DNA of 32,030 nucleotides from Armatimonadota bacterium. Its GTDB lineage: Bacteria; Armatimonadota; Hebobacteria; GCA-020354555; CP070648. The stretch spans positions 2,892,456 to 2,924,485 of the forward strand of contig CP070648.1 in the NCBI GenBank assembly GCA_020354555.1, read 5' to 3'. Position 1 is the stretch's first letter. Each line of letters starts with the position of its first letter. This document shows, piece by piece, positions 1-9,091 of the stretch. The notes below the pieces were generated by a model, which ran no database searches, was not told the DNA's origin, and was given only the letters and a program-made list of their open reading frames with translations. Both the position numbers and the translations under genes were made by a program.

Positions 1-792
1 GAGGCGGATTATCCCCTCACGGTGCTGGACATTGACCGTCGGAAGATGGCGCAGGTGATTGCCGCGGGCGCACAGGCTGCGGCGACTCCCGCCGAGGTCG
101 CTGAGGCGTGCGACGTCATCATCCTCTGCCTGCCCGGCAGCCATGCGGTGGAGGAAGTCATGGAAGGCCCGGATGGCGCCCTCACGCGGCTGGAAGGGGG
201 CCGGCTCGTCATTGACACCGGCACCAGCCGACCCGCGACGGCCGTGCGATACGAGAAGCTCTGCGCTGAGAAGCGGGCCGGGTTCATTGACGCGCCCATC
301 ACATGGCGCAGCGAGGGGCTCATTATCATGGTCGGCGGGACGACGGAGAACTTCGAACGCGGGCGCGAGGTGTTGGAGCGGCTGAGTTTCAAGCTGAGGC
401 ACGTCGGGCCGATCGGCTCCGGGCAGATGCTCAAGCTCGCGAATCAGATGATCCTCGCCGGGCAGTTGGCGGTGCACGCGGAGGCGGTGACGTTCGCGGA
501 GAAATGCGGCCTCGACCCGCGGTTGCTGCGCGACTATCTCGACTTCCCGATCTCCGAGGCGCTGTACGGCGATGACTTCACCGGCGGCGGCCAGCTCGCG
601 CTGCATTACAAGGATCTCGGCTACACCCTGGAGTTGGCCCACGACAACGGCGCGAACATTCCCGTGACCGGCGTTGCCCACGAAGCCTTCAAGTTCGCGC
701 ACGTCTCAGGCGAGCCCGACTGGACGCAGCCCGGCATCGTCACATATTGGCGGAGGCTGGCCGGGGCGGAGGAGCCTGCCGCATCTTCGTAA
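1..792 (+). CDS. NAD(P)-dependent 3-hydroxyisobutyrate dehydrogenase-family oxidoreductase (5' truncated)
   Basis: The frame is open from the first base, so the N-terminal part of the Rossmann fold, with its GxGxMG motif, lies outside the window. What remains shows the rest of the beta-hydroxyacid dehydrogenase fold. There is a strand-loop DVIILCLPGS, then the cofactor-side VIDTGTS segment, the IDAPI stretch and the SGQMLKLANQM helix. That helix holds the family's catalytic lysine in the usual GxxxKxxxN context. The all-alpha C-terminal domain follows and the stop is TAA at 790. Family members oxidise or reduce small beta-hydroxy acids such as 3-hydroxyisobutyrate, tartronate semialdehyde or gamma-hydroxybutyrate in the cytoplasm. 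The substrate cannot be read from the sequence. The converging DapA-like and epimerase-like genes fit a sugar-acid setting, but they are on the other strand. Confidence 0.85.
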   Translation, partial: EADYPLTVLDIDRRKMAQVIAAGAQAAATPAEVAEACDVIILCLPGSHAVEEVMEGPDGALTRLEGGRLVIDTGTSRPATAVRYEKLCAEKRAGFIDAPITWRSEGLIIMVGGTTENFERGREVLERLSFKLRHVGPIGSGQMLKLANQMILAGQLAVHAEAVTFAEKCGLDPRLLRDYLDFPISEALYGDDFTGGGQLALHYKDLGYTLELAHDNGANIPVTGVAHEAFKFAHVSGEPDWTQPGIVTYWRRLAGAEEPAASS

Positions 793-870
793 CCCGTGGG
801 AGATGTCGGACGTTTGCACCTGGTTGTACGGGGTACCTCTTGTGTAGGCCAACGGGGGCTCTCGGCTACG

Positions 871-1419
871 ATGAGACGTTTCGCGCTTACGGCCAAGTTC
901 GTTGCCATCCCCTTCCTGGTCATGGTGCTCATCAGCGCACCAATCATCATCGTCGGGCTCCTCATCTTCGTCATCTTCGGGCGCTCCATGCTGCACGACT
1001 ATGGGGCGGACCCGCCGGCAGAGGTGTTCCGGAAGGTGTTCCGCCAGCCACTCCCGCACGGAGTCTCGGACCTCGTGGTCGCCGGTCATGGTATGGGGCA
1101 AGGCCATGTTGTCTTCATGCGCTTCCGCGCGACGGACGAAGCCCTAGACAACTTCTTGGCGCGCGCTTCTCGTGACGACAAAGAGATGTACATGCACGCC
1201 GTGCCCGAAGCTCTGCGCACACGAGTGCCGAGGCGCGAATTCGAGAGCCGCGACTGGTACGAGCGCGACGCGTGGAAGACACGCGTGGATGAGCCCCTGC
1301 GCATTGCCGATGCGGAGTACTACTGGTTCGACGCATCACAGTACGGCGGAGGATGGATAGGTTCGATTGCGGTCCACCGCGAGAGAAACGTGGTGTATGT
1401 GATCGCGCAGATCCTGTAG
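871..1419 (+). CDS. Hypothetical membrane-anchored protein
   Basis: I do not recognise this 182-residue protein. The ATG at 871 was chosen over the upstream in-frame start at 796, because it places a basic MRR N-terminus directly before one strong hydrophobic segment (about residues 8–34) and gives a normal N-in signal-anchor. The remaining ~145 residues are soluble, rich in charged and aromatic residues, with DYGADPP, a central basic stretch and a C-terminal YYWFD...GGWIGSIAVHR region that looks like beta strands. There is no clear Shine-Dalgarno, only a G-rich run about 12 nt upstream. The gene follows the oxidoreductase by 78 nt on the same strand and ends 37 nt from the converging lyase gene. 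It could be an extracytoplasmic small-domain protein; no function is proposed. Confidence 0.55.
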   Translation: MRRFALTAKFVAIPFLVMVLISAPIIIVGLLIFVIFGRSMLHDYGADPPAEVFRKVFRQPLPHGVSDLVVAGHGMGQGHVVFMRFRATDEALDNFLARASRDDKEMYMHAVPEALRTRVPRREFESRDWYERDAWKTRVDEPLRIADAEYYWFDASQYGGGWIGSIAVHRERNVVYVIAQIL

Positions 1420-1456
1420 CGGGCGCCGCTGCCGCACTGGCCGTTGCTGGAGTGGC

Positions 1457-2521
1457 TCAGCCCCTCAACCACTCGTCCACGTGCGCGGCGACGAAGTCGT
1501 CGTCGTTGAGGTGCGGGTACGCGCGGTACACGCGGTCAATCTCCTGCGCCTGGCCGGCGGACAAGCACTCATTCGGGTTGAGGCACCAGATGCCTTCGAG
1601 CAGCCCCTGGCGCCGCAGCACTTCGTGAATCCCCGCGATGCACCCGGCAAAACCGTTCGCGGCATCGAAGAACGCCGCGTTGCAGTCCGTCACCTCGGCG
1701 GCTAGCGTCAGCGTCTCCGAAGGAATCGGGTCCCCGCGCTCCGCAATCGCGTGTATCCGCTCCAACTGCTCGACTGCGCCGCGCGTCCACACCGCCCAGT
1801 GGCCGAGCAGCCCGCCGGCGACCCGCGCGCGATGGTCCCCGAAGCGGTACTCCTGAAGCAGGTCCACGATGATGTTGTCGTCGTTGCCGGTGTAGAGCGC
1901 GATGTCGCCGGCCCGTCCCGCTTCGCAGATCGCGCGCACAACGTCAAGCGTCTGGTAGCGATTGAACGGCGCGATCTTGATCGCGAGGACGTTTTCGATC
2001 TCGGCGAACTGGCGCCAGAACTCGTACGGCAGAATCCGCCCGCCGACGGCGGGCTGCAAGTAGAACCCGAACACCGGCAGGATCTCCGCGACCTCGCGGC
2101 AGTGCTCGATGAGCGCGGGGACATCCGCGTCGGCCAGCGCGCTCAGGCTCACCAGGCCGGCGTGATAGCCGTGGCTCGCGGCGAACGTCGCTTCTTTCAA
2201 GGCCTGCGGCGTCTTGCCACAGACCCCCGCGACTTTCAACACCCGCCGCGCCTGTCCTGAGGGATGCGCGTCAACCGTCTCCGAAGCCAACTCCAGCACC
2301 GGCTCGAAGAGGTCAATGCCGGGTTGGCGAATCTCGAACTGCGTCGTGTGCACACCGACGGCGACGCCGCCCGCGCCCGCGTCGAGGTAGTACCGCGTCA
2401 GCGCGTGCTGGCGCCGTTCGTCGAGTCTGCGCTCCGCCGTCAGTGCCAGCGGGTGCGCGGGGATGACCATGCCGCGCTTGACGTTCTCACGAATGGCGGA
2501 TGCAATCTCGCTCAGTCGCAT
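1457..2521 (-). CDS. Dihydrodipicolinate synthase (DapA) family lyase/aldolase
   Basis: This 354-residue TIM-barrel protein carries the class I aldolase signs of the DapA/NAL family. These are a TT pair (GVHTTQF, about residues 58–59), a Tyr in GFYLQPAVGG (about 154) and the Schiff-base lysine in LAIKIAPF (about 182). It is some 60 residues longer than a typical DapA, with a distinct C-terminal part, so it is unlikely to be the lysine-pathway enzyme. Related long members are generally annotated only as DapA-family proteins. The ATG at 2521 was chosen because it lies 2 nt after the stop of the upstream epimerase-like gene, which implies translational coupling; a longer reading would run into that gene. 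The likely reaction is pyruvate-type aldol cleavage or condensation of a sugar acid, but that is inferred from the fold and the neighbour. Confidence 0.85.
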   Translation of the reverse strand: MRLSEIASAIRENVKRGMVIPAHPLALTAERRLDERRQHALTRYYLDAGAGGVAVGVHTTQFEIRQPGIDLFEPVLELASETVDAHPSGQARRVLKVAGVCGKTPQALKEATFAASHGYHAGLVSLSALADADVPALIEHCREVAEILPVFGFYLQPAVGGRILPYEFWRQFAEIENVLAIKIAPFNRYQTLDVVRAICEAGRAGDIALYTGNDDNIIVDLLQEYRFGDHRARVAGGLLGHWAVWTRGAVEQLERIHAIAERGDPIPSETLTLAAEVTDCNAAFFDAANGFAGCIAGIHEVLRRQGLLEGIWCLNPNECLSAGQAQEIDRVYRAYPHLNDDDFVAAHVDEWLRG

Positions 2522-2523
2522 CG

Positions 2524-3564
2524 CTAGTACTTTCCCGTCGTGACCTCGAAGTGCGTCGGCTTGTCGTAGGATCGCCCGCCGGCCACGATCCATTCGGCGG
2601 TCCACCGAATCATGTGCGCCAGCGGCACGCGCGGAGGGCCGAACAGCGCCGCGGCCTTGGCGGCGTTGCTAAGGTACGCGGTCGCGCCCTCCTCGCCGGT
2701 GAAGGTCACCGGCTTGCCCATGATGCGCGCGCACTCCTCGGCGACGGAGCGCACCGAGACCGTCTCCGGCCCGGTGATGTTGATGGCGGCAGCAGGGGAC
2801 GCGCACAATTCCAGGCACAGCAGCGCCTGGTTGGCCGCGTCGCCCTGCCAGATGCAGTTGAAGCACCCGACCGTCAGGTCAACCGGCTCGCCCTGCCACA
2901 CCCGCCGCGCGATGTCATGGATCACGCCGTAGCGCAGGTCGATCGCGTAGTTGAGGCGGAACAGGCACACCGGCGTTCCGTTCTTCTTGCTGTAGTACTC
3001 GAAGACGCGCTCGCGCGCGAGGCAGGACTGCGCGTATTCGCCGACGGGGGCGGGGGCATCGCTCTCGACGGAGCCGCCGGTCTCCGGCGCGACGAAGGGA
3101 TAGACGCAGCCGGTCGAGAACGCGACGACGCGGCTGGCGGTGAAATGCGCCGCGACGTGGGCGGGCACGAGGGCGTTGATCGCCCACGTCAGTTCCTCAT
3201 CACCCGAGGTTCCGAACTTGCGCCCGGCCATGAATATGATGTTGTCCGCGCGAGGCAGCTTAGCCACGGCAACGGGATCGAGCAGGTCGCACGTCATCGG
3301 GACGACGCCCAGCCCCTCGATGCGCTCGCGCGCGCCCGGCTCCGGGAAGCTGTCCACGCCGTGCACGCTCTTCTTCACGCCCGCCTGGTTGATGGCCCTC
3401 ACCGCTGCGCCGCCGAGGGTGTGCCCGATCTTGCCGCCGATGCCGAGGACCATGATGTCTCCGTCGAGCCGGCGCATCATCTCGACGAGCGCCTCTGATG
3501 GCGTCGCGAGGAACTCGTCGAGCTGCTCTTCGGTCGCGATCGAGTCGGGCAAAGACAACGTCAC
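2524..3564 (-). CDS. NAD-dependent epimerase/dehydratase-like protein with altered active site
   Basis: This is a 346-residue extended-SDR-type protein. The GTG at 3564 is chosen because a strong AAGGAGG lies 6 nt upstream; the longer reading to 3627 lacks this. The nucleotide-binding glycine motif GIGGKIG is at residues 41–47, followed by acidic VDSF and CDLLD segments as in NAD-binding SDRs. AFSTGCVYP (148–156) matches the SDR Ser/Thr region. The catalytic tyrosine candidate is Y177 in GEYAQSCLARE. The lysine expected four residues later (YxxxK) is Cys181, which is unusual. The gene is coupled to the downstream DapA-like lyase by a 2-nt gap, so the two probably act together, perhaps on a sugar or sugar acid. 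Either this is an SDR subfamily with different chemistry, or it binds nucleotide without classical catalysis. Confidence 0.85.
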   Translation of the reverse strand: MTLSLPDSIATEEQLDEFLATPSEALVEMMRRLDGDIMVLGIGGKIGHTLGGAAVRAINQAGVKKSVHGVDSFPEPGARERIEGLGVVPMTCDLLDPVAVAKLPRADNIIFMAGRKFGTSGDEELTWAINALVPAHVAAHFTASRVVAFSTGCVYPFVAPETGGSVESDAPAPVGEYAQSCLARERVFEYYSKKNGTPVCLFRLNYAIDLRYGVIHDIARRVWQGEPVDLTVGCFNCIWQGDAANQALLCLELCASPAAAINITGPETVSVRSVAEECARIMGKPVTFTGEEGATAYLSNAAKAAALFGPPRVPLAHMIRWTAEWIVAGGRSYDKPTHFEVTTGKY

Positions 3565-3702
3565 GGCGGCCTCCTTCGGCGGGCGGCGGCTACCAGCCTT
3601 GGCAACAATCCTGAATCGGGCAAACAAATGGGCGAGTGACGCACAGCCCTGAGCATTTCGATTAGACGGATGGGGACCGAATCCTGCCCGGCGGCGGGGC
3701 TG

Positions 3703-4467
3703 TCACCTCCGCCGCGCTTTGTCCAGCTTATCGAAGCGCAGCAGGAGGTGAAGCAACGCGAGGAAGCCGGGCAGCAGGACCACCGCGGCATACGCGATTC
3801 CCCAGACACCCTCGGTCGTGGGATTGAGCCAGAGGTGACTGGGCACCGCAGCCGTCAGCAACGGCGGGAGGATGACGAGGCCGGCGATCACCGCGGCGGT
3901 GGCGGCTTGTGAGCCCGCGGCGGTCCAGGAGCGCATCGAGCAGTACAGCCCGAGCGAGGCGAACGACGCGCTGCCCGCGATCGCCAGCCCGTAGGCGATC
4001 CACAGGGGAAGGGCGCCGTCGGTGGTCGCCGAGAGATCCACCAGGAGCATCAATGCCGGGAGGATGACGAGACCGAGCATCCACAGCGGCAGGAGTGTGC
4101 CCAGGAGTTTCCCAAACACGATCCCTTTGGCTCCGAGGCGGCTGATGACCAGCGCATCCCAGGTGCCGAGGGCGCGCTCCTGGACGATGGCGCGGCAGGT
4201 GTGCGCCGAGGCAACGAAGCTGATCACCGCGGCCCAGCAGAAAGCGATGAAATAGGCCAGTGCATCGGCCCAGTCGGTGACCCAGTCGTTTCGCTGGGCA
4301 GCAACGCCTGCGATGATGAATGGAACCAGTACCGCGCCTGAGGCGAGTCCGAGCCAAGGGAGCGGCCCGGCGCGCCGCAACCGCCGCGGCACCGCCTCGC
4401 GCCGGATGATGGGGTTGTCGACGACGGCGCGGAGATGCAAGCTGCGCTGCACGGACACCGGAGTCAC
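3703..4467 (-). CDS. ABC-2 type transporter permease-like protein
   Basis: This 254-residue protein is predicted to be polytopic, with about six hydrophobic segments beginning near residue 36. After the second there is ERALGTWDALVISRLG followed by GIVFGKLLG. That matches the cytoplasmic coupling region of ABC-2 permeases (ER..GT.e.L..t.l....i..GK). The N-terminal ~30 residues, NPIIRREAVPRR, resemble the NP-[IV]-x-x-[RK]-E start seen in membrane-spanning permease subunits. No ATP-binding subunit is adjacent, so it is either an orphan or works with a partner encoded elsewhere. The GTG at 4467 is uncertain; other GTG codons lie 9 and 15 nt further in, and none has a convincing Shine-Dalgarno. 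The substrate is unknown. Confidence 0.7.
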   Translation of the reverse strand: MTPVSVQRSLHLRAVVDNPIIRREAVPRRLRRAGPLPWLGLASGAVLVPFIIAGVAAQRNDWVTDWADALAYFIAFCWAAVISFVASAHTCRAIVQERALGTWDALVISRLGAKGIVFGKLLGTLLPLWMLGLVILPALMLLVDLSATTDGALPLWIAYGLAIAGSASFASLGLYCSMRSWTAAGSQAATAAVIAGLVILPPLLTAAVPSHLWLNPTTEGVWGIAYAAVVLLPGFLALLHLLLRFDKLDKARRR

Positions 4468-4795
4468 CCGCGGTCAGTCTTCGTCTTTCGGGCCGACTCT
4501 CCTGCCGGCGACCAGCCGTGGCGCCCACGGCATGGGAAAACCGCGCCAATCAGTAGGAAGAAGGCGCGGAGCGCGCGAGGTCCCGTGGCGAGGCAGCGCC
4601 GGCCATGGGTCCCGCCCACGACGGTTTTCGGCCTGTGGGTCAATGAGCAGTGGCACGTGGCGGTTATACCGGGCCAGGCGCGCCGGTCGCACCGTGCGAG
4701 CGACCGGCTACTTGGTGCGGCCACCCAATCAGAAGGACGCCATCCAACTGCGGGGCGCCGCGCGCGGCATGCTGTGCCCCTACTGGCTACGGCCG
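4468..4795. other. Intergenic stretch without a convincing gene
   Basis: These 328 bases lie between the activase stop and the permease start. Open frames here (for example 4474–4692 on the minus strand) have arginine/proline-rich translations with no recognisable features and look like GC-rich chance frames. The only structure I see is the 9-bp hairpin listed separately at 4682–4708. Confidence 0.6.
4682..4708 (-). terminator. GC-rich hairpin downstream of the activase gene
   Basis: A perfect 9-bp inverted repeat, GCCGGTCGC / GCGACCGGC, with a 9-nt loop sits about 90 nt after the stop codon of the minus-strand activase gene. It has no following T-run, so it is at best a Rho-type or processing stem rather than a classical intrinsic terminator. 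Confidence 0.35.
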
Positions 4796-7700
4796 TCAGT
4801 GGCGCCTGCCCTTCGGCGCTCCCTTCCTCCGCGCGTATTCGCGCGCCTGGTGCATGAAGGCCTCGATGCGCGTGTCCTCGCTTGCCTGCTCGGTGCCGTC
4901 GTACACCATGTTGAGGAAGGGGAAGCCGCCCTCCTCCTCCTTGACGCGCTTGATGATGGCGTGGGCGATCGTCCCCGGCATGCAGGTGAACGGCATGGTG
5001 CTGACGACCCCCGCGGCGCCCTTGCGCACGAAGTCTATCGCCTTGCCGACGGTGAGAATCGCCTCGCCCTCGAAGGTGCGGTGGAGATACGGCCCGCTGA
5101 GGCCGAGCACCTCGCGCGTCGGCGGCTCTTCCGCATTGCGCAGGTAGCCGTGGAACGGGCTCACCAGCCGGTGCTCGTCGCGGCGCATGACCCAGTCCAT
5201 GAGCAGGTTCTTGGTCCACAGCTTGAGGTCGTTGTCGAGCCAACTGCGCATCGAGCGGCGGAAGTTGCGGTACAAGAACCACTCGTACACCGGCGCCATC
5301 CACACCTCGCCGCCGAGGGCCTGGATCTCATCAGCGACGTAGTTGTTGCTGAAGCGGTGCGCGCGGACGAAGATCTCGCCGACGACGCCGATCACCGGGC
5401 GGGGCTCGGAGCGGTCAACTCTAATCTTGTCGAACGCGCGGCGCGCCTCGCGCATCACCGGGTCGAGCGGCTGGTCGTTCCGGATCGCGTCGCACACGGC
5501 GTCGAGATGCTGGCGATAAACGCGTTCCGTGGCGCCCGGCTCGACCTCGTACGGGCGGGTCTCCCACAGCGCCTTGGACAGCACGTCAATCGCGACGATG
5601 GCCTGCCAGCCGACGCGCAGGAACTTGCGCCCGATCATGCCGAGGTCATTCCAGAAGCTCGACGCCTGGTTGGGCGCGTACATGGGCACGTCTTCGAACC
5701 CGATCTCGTCGAGCACCATGCGCTGCAAGGCGCTGTACTGCCCGAAGCGGCACGGGCCGCCCGAGCCCCCCATGAAGAACGCGTACTTGTCGCGGTCGAA
5801 GTCGGGCTGCATGGCGCGCTTGACCATGTCGCCGGTGGTGATGATGCAGGGGTAACACTCCTTGCCTGACGTGTACTGCCGCCCCCAAGAGAGCGTCTCC
5901 TGGTCGCTCTCCGGCAGCACCTCGGCGGGCATCCCGCTCGCCTCGAAGGCCGCGGCGAGGCCGTATGCGTGATCCGCCATGTACGGAAGGAGCACGGTGC
6001 GCTTGGAGCCGGGCGCGATCGTGAACCAGCGCAACCGGTGGCCGTTGGCGATCTCGCGGCCGTCGGACGCGGCGAGGCTGTCGAGGAATGCCTCGCAGCG
6101 GGTGATCATGCCCGCGTCTGCGCTGTGCTCGTCCACCTCGATCTGGAGATACGGCTTGTCGCCCATGCGCTTGCGGAAGTACTTCGTGATGAACGAATCC
6201 GGGCCGCAGCCGAAGTTCGTGATGTAGAGCGACGTCAGGCGCGGGTCGTCGGCGACGATTTCCGCGGCGGCCAGGATCTTCTGCCCGTAGCGCCAGTACA
6301 TGTTGGGCCAGTCCTCGGCGAGCCTCACCGAATCCAGCGGCAGGAAGTCCATGGGAATGGGCAGGATGCCGAGATCGCGCAGCTTGCGCGGGAGTTCGAG
6401 GTTGGCGCCCGGGTCGCAGCCGTTGTAGGAGCGGCTGATGACGACGACCGCTTTCTGGTGGTCGTCGAGCGACGCGAGCACTTCCTCCCCGCGCTCCCGG
6501 CAGGACTGCTGGAATTTGTCCCAGGCGATAAGGCCGGCGTTGAGCGCGCCGGCGATGGTCTGGCGGTCCTTGCCGAGATACGTCGAAGCCATCCCGCCGA
6601 GGACACGGTAGATGTGCTCCGGGCCGAGGTACATGTACGTCGCAGGCTGCAAGACCTTCACGCCCGCCGCTTCGAGATCAACCGCGGAGCGCACGGTGTA
6701 CGGGAAGCTCTGCACGTACGGGCAGACGAACGAATCCGTCATCTCCTCCTCTTCGCGCGGGAGGTTGATGACGCTGGGTAGGAAGAGGTAATCCACGCCC
6801 TTGTCGAGCAGGTCGAGGACGTGGCCGAGCGCGACCTTCATGGGGAAGCAGGTCTCGACGATCGAGCCCTCGACGCCGCGGTGGATGATGCGCTTGGTCG
6901 TGGGGTCCGACAGAACGACGCGGCATCCCAATTCGGTGAAGAAAGCGTGCCACAGCGGGAACACCTCGTGGAACAACAGGCTGCGCGGGATGCCCACGCG
7001 CGGCGCGTCCTCAGGCAGTTCCTCGCTCGGAGTGTAGGCGTTGAGCAGGAACTCCGTCCGTTCAGCGAACAGATCGGGCAGACCCTCGCCCTTGCCCACG
7101 CGGCGCTCGACGTCGTACTTCTCGCACCGGCTGCCGTAGAAGCGCGGCTGCTCGCGCTCGACGGTCACGCGGTTCACTTCGCAGCGGTTGGGGCAGTCCT
7201 TGCACTCGAACGACGTGATCTCGTACTTGCGTTCGGAGAGGTCGAAACCCCTGAACCTGCTGCCCGTGCCGGTGTCGTTCTCCATCGCGAGCAACGCGCA
7301 GCCGATGGCGCCGGTGACCTCGTAATGCGCCGGAACCGTGATCGACTTGCCCGTGACCTTGGCGAACGCTGCGGCCACCGCGCGGTTGGCCGCGACCCCG
7401 CCCTGGAAGAAGATGCGATTCCCGACGCGCTTGCCCGCCACGACGCGGTTGAGGTAGTTGTAGACGATGGAGTAGCTCAGTCCCGCGACGAGATCCTCGG
7501 TCGGCGTGCCGGTCTGCTGGTGGCGCACGAGTTCCGATTCCATGAACACGGTGCAGCGCTCGCCGAGGTTGGGGGGCGCCGTCGCGGAGAGGGCCATGTC
7601 GCCGAACTGCTCCTCGATCTTGATGCCGAGCTTCTCCGCCTGTTCCTCGAGGAAGGATCCCGTGCCCGCCGCGCAGACCTTGTTCATTTCGAAGTCAACG

Positions 7701-9040
7701 ATGGCGGTGTTGTCGAGGGAGATGAACTTGGAGTCCTGTCCGCCGATCTCGAAGATCGTGTCAACGCGGGGATCGATTTCGATGGCGCCCCTGGCCTGGG
7801 CGGTGATCTCGTTCTTCACGATGTCCGCGCCGACGAAGTCGCCGGTGAGGTACCGCCCCGAGCCGGTGGTGCAGACGCCACGAATTTCGACGCGGTCGCC
7901 GACCTCGGCGCCGATCTCGCGCAGGCCCCGGCGCACCGCCTCGATGGGCGCGCCCGCGGTCATGAGGTAGCGCTTTGCGATCACGCGCTTGTTAGTGTCG
8001 AGGACGACGAGGTTGGTGCTGATCGAGCCGACGTCTACGCCGAGATAGGCCGGTATGCGCTCCCCGGGGCCGGGCGCGGGCGCCATCTCCGCCTGCTCGT
8101 AGCGCACCATGTCGAGTGCCGGTCGCAGCGGGTCGAGGGCCGCCGTCTGCGGCCGTTCGCCCTCCCCCGCCAGGAACGTATCCATCCGCGCGAACCCGGC
8201 AAAGCCATTCGCCGGCGCGCCGTCGCCGCGCGCGGCGTGCACCGCGCCGATGGCGCCCATGACCGCGAAGTGCTCGGGCACGCGCAACTCGTCGTCGCTT
8301 AGCTCGAGCACGTCGTGGAACGCGCGAACGATGCCCGGGTTGGCGGCGACGCCGCCGTGGAAGTACACGGGGGGGTCGAGCGTCCGCGCGGAACTGACGG
8401 TGCTCTTGAAGTTGCGCGCCATGGCGAAGGAGAGGCCAGCGACGATGTCATGGGACGGGGTCGCCTTCTGCTGGAGGTGAATCATGTCGGATTTCGCGAA
8501 CACGCTGCAGCGGCCGGCGAGGCGCGGGGGATGCTCGGAACGCAGGGCGAGCTCGCCGAACTCCTCGATGCTGAGGCCGAGGCGATGCGCCTGCTGGTCG
8601 AGGAACGAGCCGGTGCCCGCGGCGCAGATGGTGTTCATGGCAAAGTCGGCGATGGCGGGCTTGCCGTCGTCGCCGGGCTGGAGAAAGACGAGCTTGGAAT
8701 CCTCGCCCCCGATCTCAATGATGGTGCGCGCGTCGGGATGCAGCACCGCCGCGGCCGCCGCCTGCGCGACGACTTCGTTTACGCAGTAGGCGTCGAGCAG
8801 CTCCGCGAGCAGCTTGCCGCCGGCCCCGGTGACAGCGACGCGGCGGATGCGCTCCGCCGGGAAGCGCTCAAGCATGTCCGCGAGCACGCCGCGCGTCGCT
8901 CGCACGGGCTGGCCGCGGTGTCGGATATAATGATGTTCGACGATGCCGTCCTTGTCATCAATGAGAACAGCTTTGACACTTACCGAGCCAAGGTCTATGC
9001 CCAAGTCGAGTTGGTCTGAACGAGACGAAGGGGTGGTCAC
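4796..9040 (-). CDS. Double acyl-CoA dehydratase activase fusion (BadF/BadG/BcrA/BcrD ATPase x2 + DUF2229)
   Basis: This 1414-residue protein has two ASKHA ATPase domains of the HgdC/BadF type. The first spans about residues 10–265: DLGSVSVKAV, IEIGGEDSK, CAAGTGSF near 139, RCSVF near 178, GGVAAN. The second spans about 330–590: DVGSISTNLV, FEIGGQDSK, CAAGTGSF near 455, RCTVF near 494, GGVAAN. The CAAGTG and RC(S/T)VF cysteines are those that hold the bridging [4Fe-4S] cluster in known activases. Then come a Cys cluster (CKDCPNRC, about 612–619), a DUF2229 region (about 680–890) and a dehydratase-subunit-like C-terminus with GKECYPC and GGPCRFG. Known activases use ATP to inject a low-potential electron into 2-hydroxyacyl-CoA dehydratases or benzoyl-CoA reductases; the substrate of this large fusion class is not established. 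The start is GTG at 9040 with CAGGAG about 11 nt upstream. It suggests anaerobic metabolism. Confidence 0.93.
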   Translation of the reverse strand: MTTPSSRSDQLDLGIDLGSVSVKAVLIDDKDGIVEHHYIRHRGQPVRATRGVLADMLERFPAERIRRVAVTGAGGKLLAELLDAYCVNEVVAQAAAAAVLHPDARTIIEIGGEDSKLVFLQPGDDGKPAIADFAMNTICAAGTGSFLDQQAHRLGLSIEEFGELALRSEHPPRLAGRCSVFAKSDMIHLQQKATPSHDIVAGLSFAMARNFKSTVSSARTLDPPVYFHGGVAANPGIVRAFHDVLELSDDELRVPEHFAVMGAIGAVHAARGDGAPANGFAGFARMDTFLAGEGERPQTAALDPLRPALDMVRYEQAEMAPAPGPGERIPAYLGVDVGSISTNLVVLDTNKRVIAKRYLMTAGAPIEAVRRGLREIGAEVGDRVEIRGVCTTGSGRYLTGDFVGADIVKNEITAQARGAIEIDPRVDTIFEIGGQDSKFISLDNTAIVDFEMNKVCAAGTGSFLEEQAEKLGIKIEEQFGDMALSATAPPNLGERCTVFMESELVRHQQTGTPTEDLVAGLSYSIVYNYLNRVVAGKRVGNRIFFQGGVAANRAVAAAFAKVTGKSITVPAHYEVTGAIGCALLAMENDTGTGSRFRGFDLSERKYEITSFECKDCPNRCEVNRVTVEREQPRFYGSRCEKYDVERRVGKGEGLPDLFAERTEFLLNAYTPSEELPEDAPRVGIPRSLLFHEVFPLWHAFFTELGCRVVLSDPTTKRIIHRGVEGSIVETCFPMKVALGHVLDLLDKGVDYLFLPSVINLPREEEEMTDSFVCPYVQSFPYTVRSAVDLEAAGVKVLQPATYMYLGPEHIYRVLGGMASTYLGKDRQTIAGALNAGLIAWDKFQQSCRERGEEVLASLDDHQKAVVVISRSYNGCDPGANLELPRKLRDLGILPIPMDFLPLDSVRLAEDWPNMYWRYGQKILAAAEIVADDPRLTSLYITNFGCGPDSFITKYFRKRMGDKPYLQIEVDEHSADAGMITRCEAFLDSLAASDGREIANGHRLRWFTIAPGSKRTVLLPYMADHAYGLAAAFEASGMPAEVLPESDQETLSWGRQYTSGKECYPCIITTGDMVKRAMQPDFDRDKYAFFMGGSGGPCRFGQYSALQRMVLDEIGFEDVPMYAPNQASSFWNDLGMIGRKFLRVGWQAIVAIDVLSKALWETRPYEVEPGATERVYRQHLDAVCDAIRNDQPLDPVMREARRAFDKIRVDRSEPRPVIGVVGEIFVRAHRFSNNYVADEIQALGGEVWMAPVYEWFLYRNFRRSMRSWLDNDLKLWTKNLLMDWVMRRDEHRLVSPFHGYLRNAEEPPTREVLGLSGPYLHRTFEGEAILTVGKAIDFVRKGAAGVVSTMPFTCMPGTIAHAIIKRVKEEEGGFPFLNMVYDGTEQASEDTRIEAFMHQAREYARRKGAPKGRRH

Positions 9041-9091
9041 TTTGCTTCGGACTCCTGCGATCCGTGCTGGTTTGGGTCGGGTGTATTAGAA

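Noticed and set aside
4474-4692. 72-codon open frame on the minus strand
   Set aside because: No ribosome site, no recognisable features, and Arg/Pro-rich composition typical of chance frames here.
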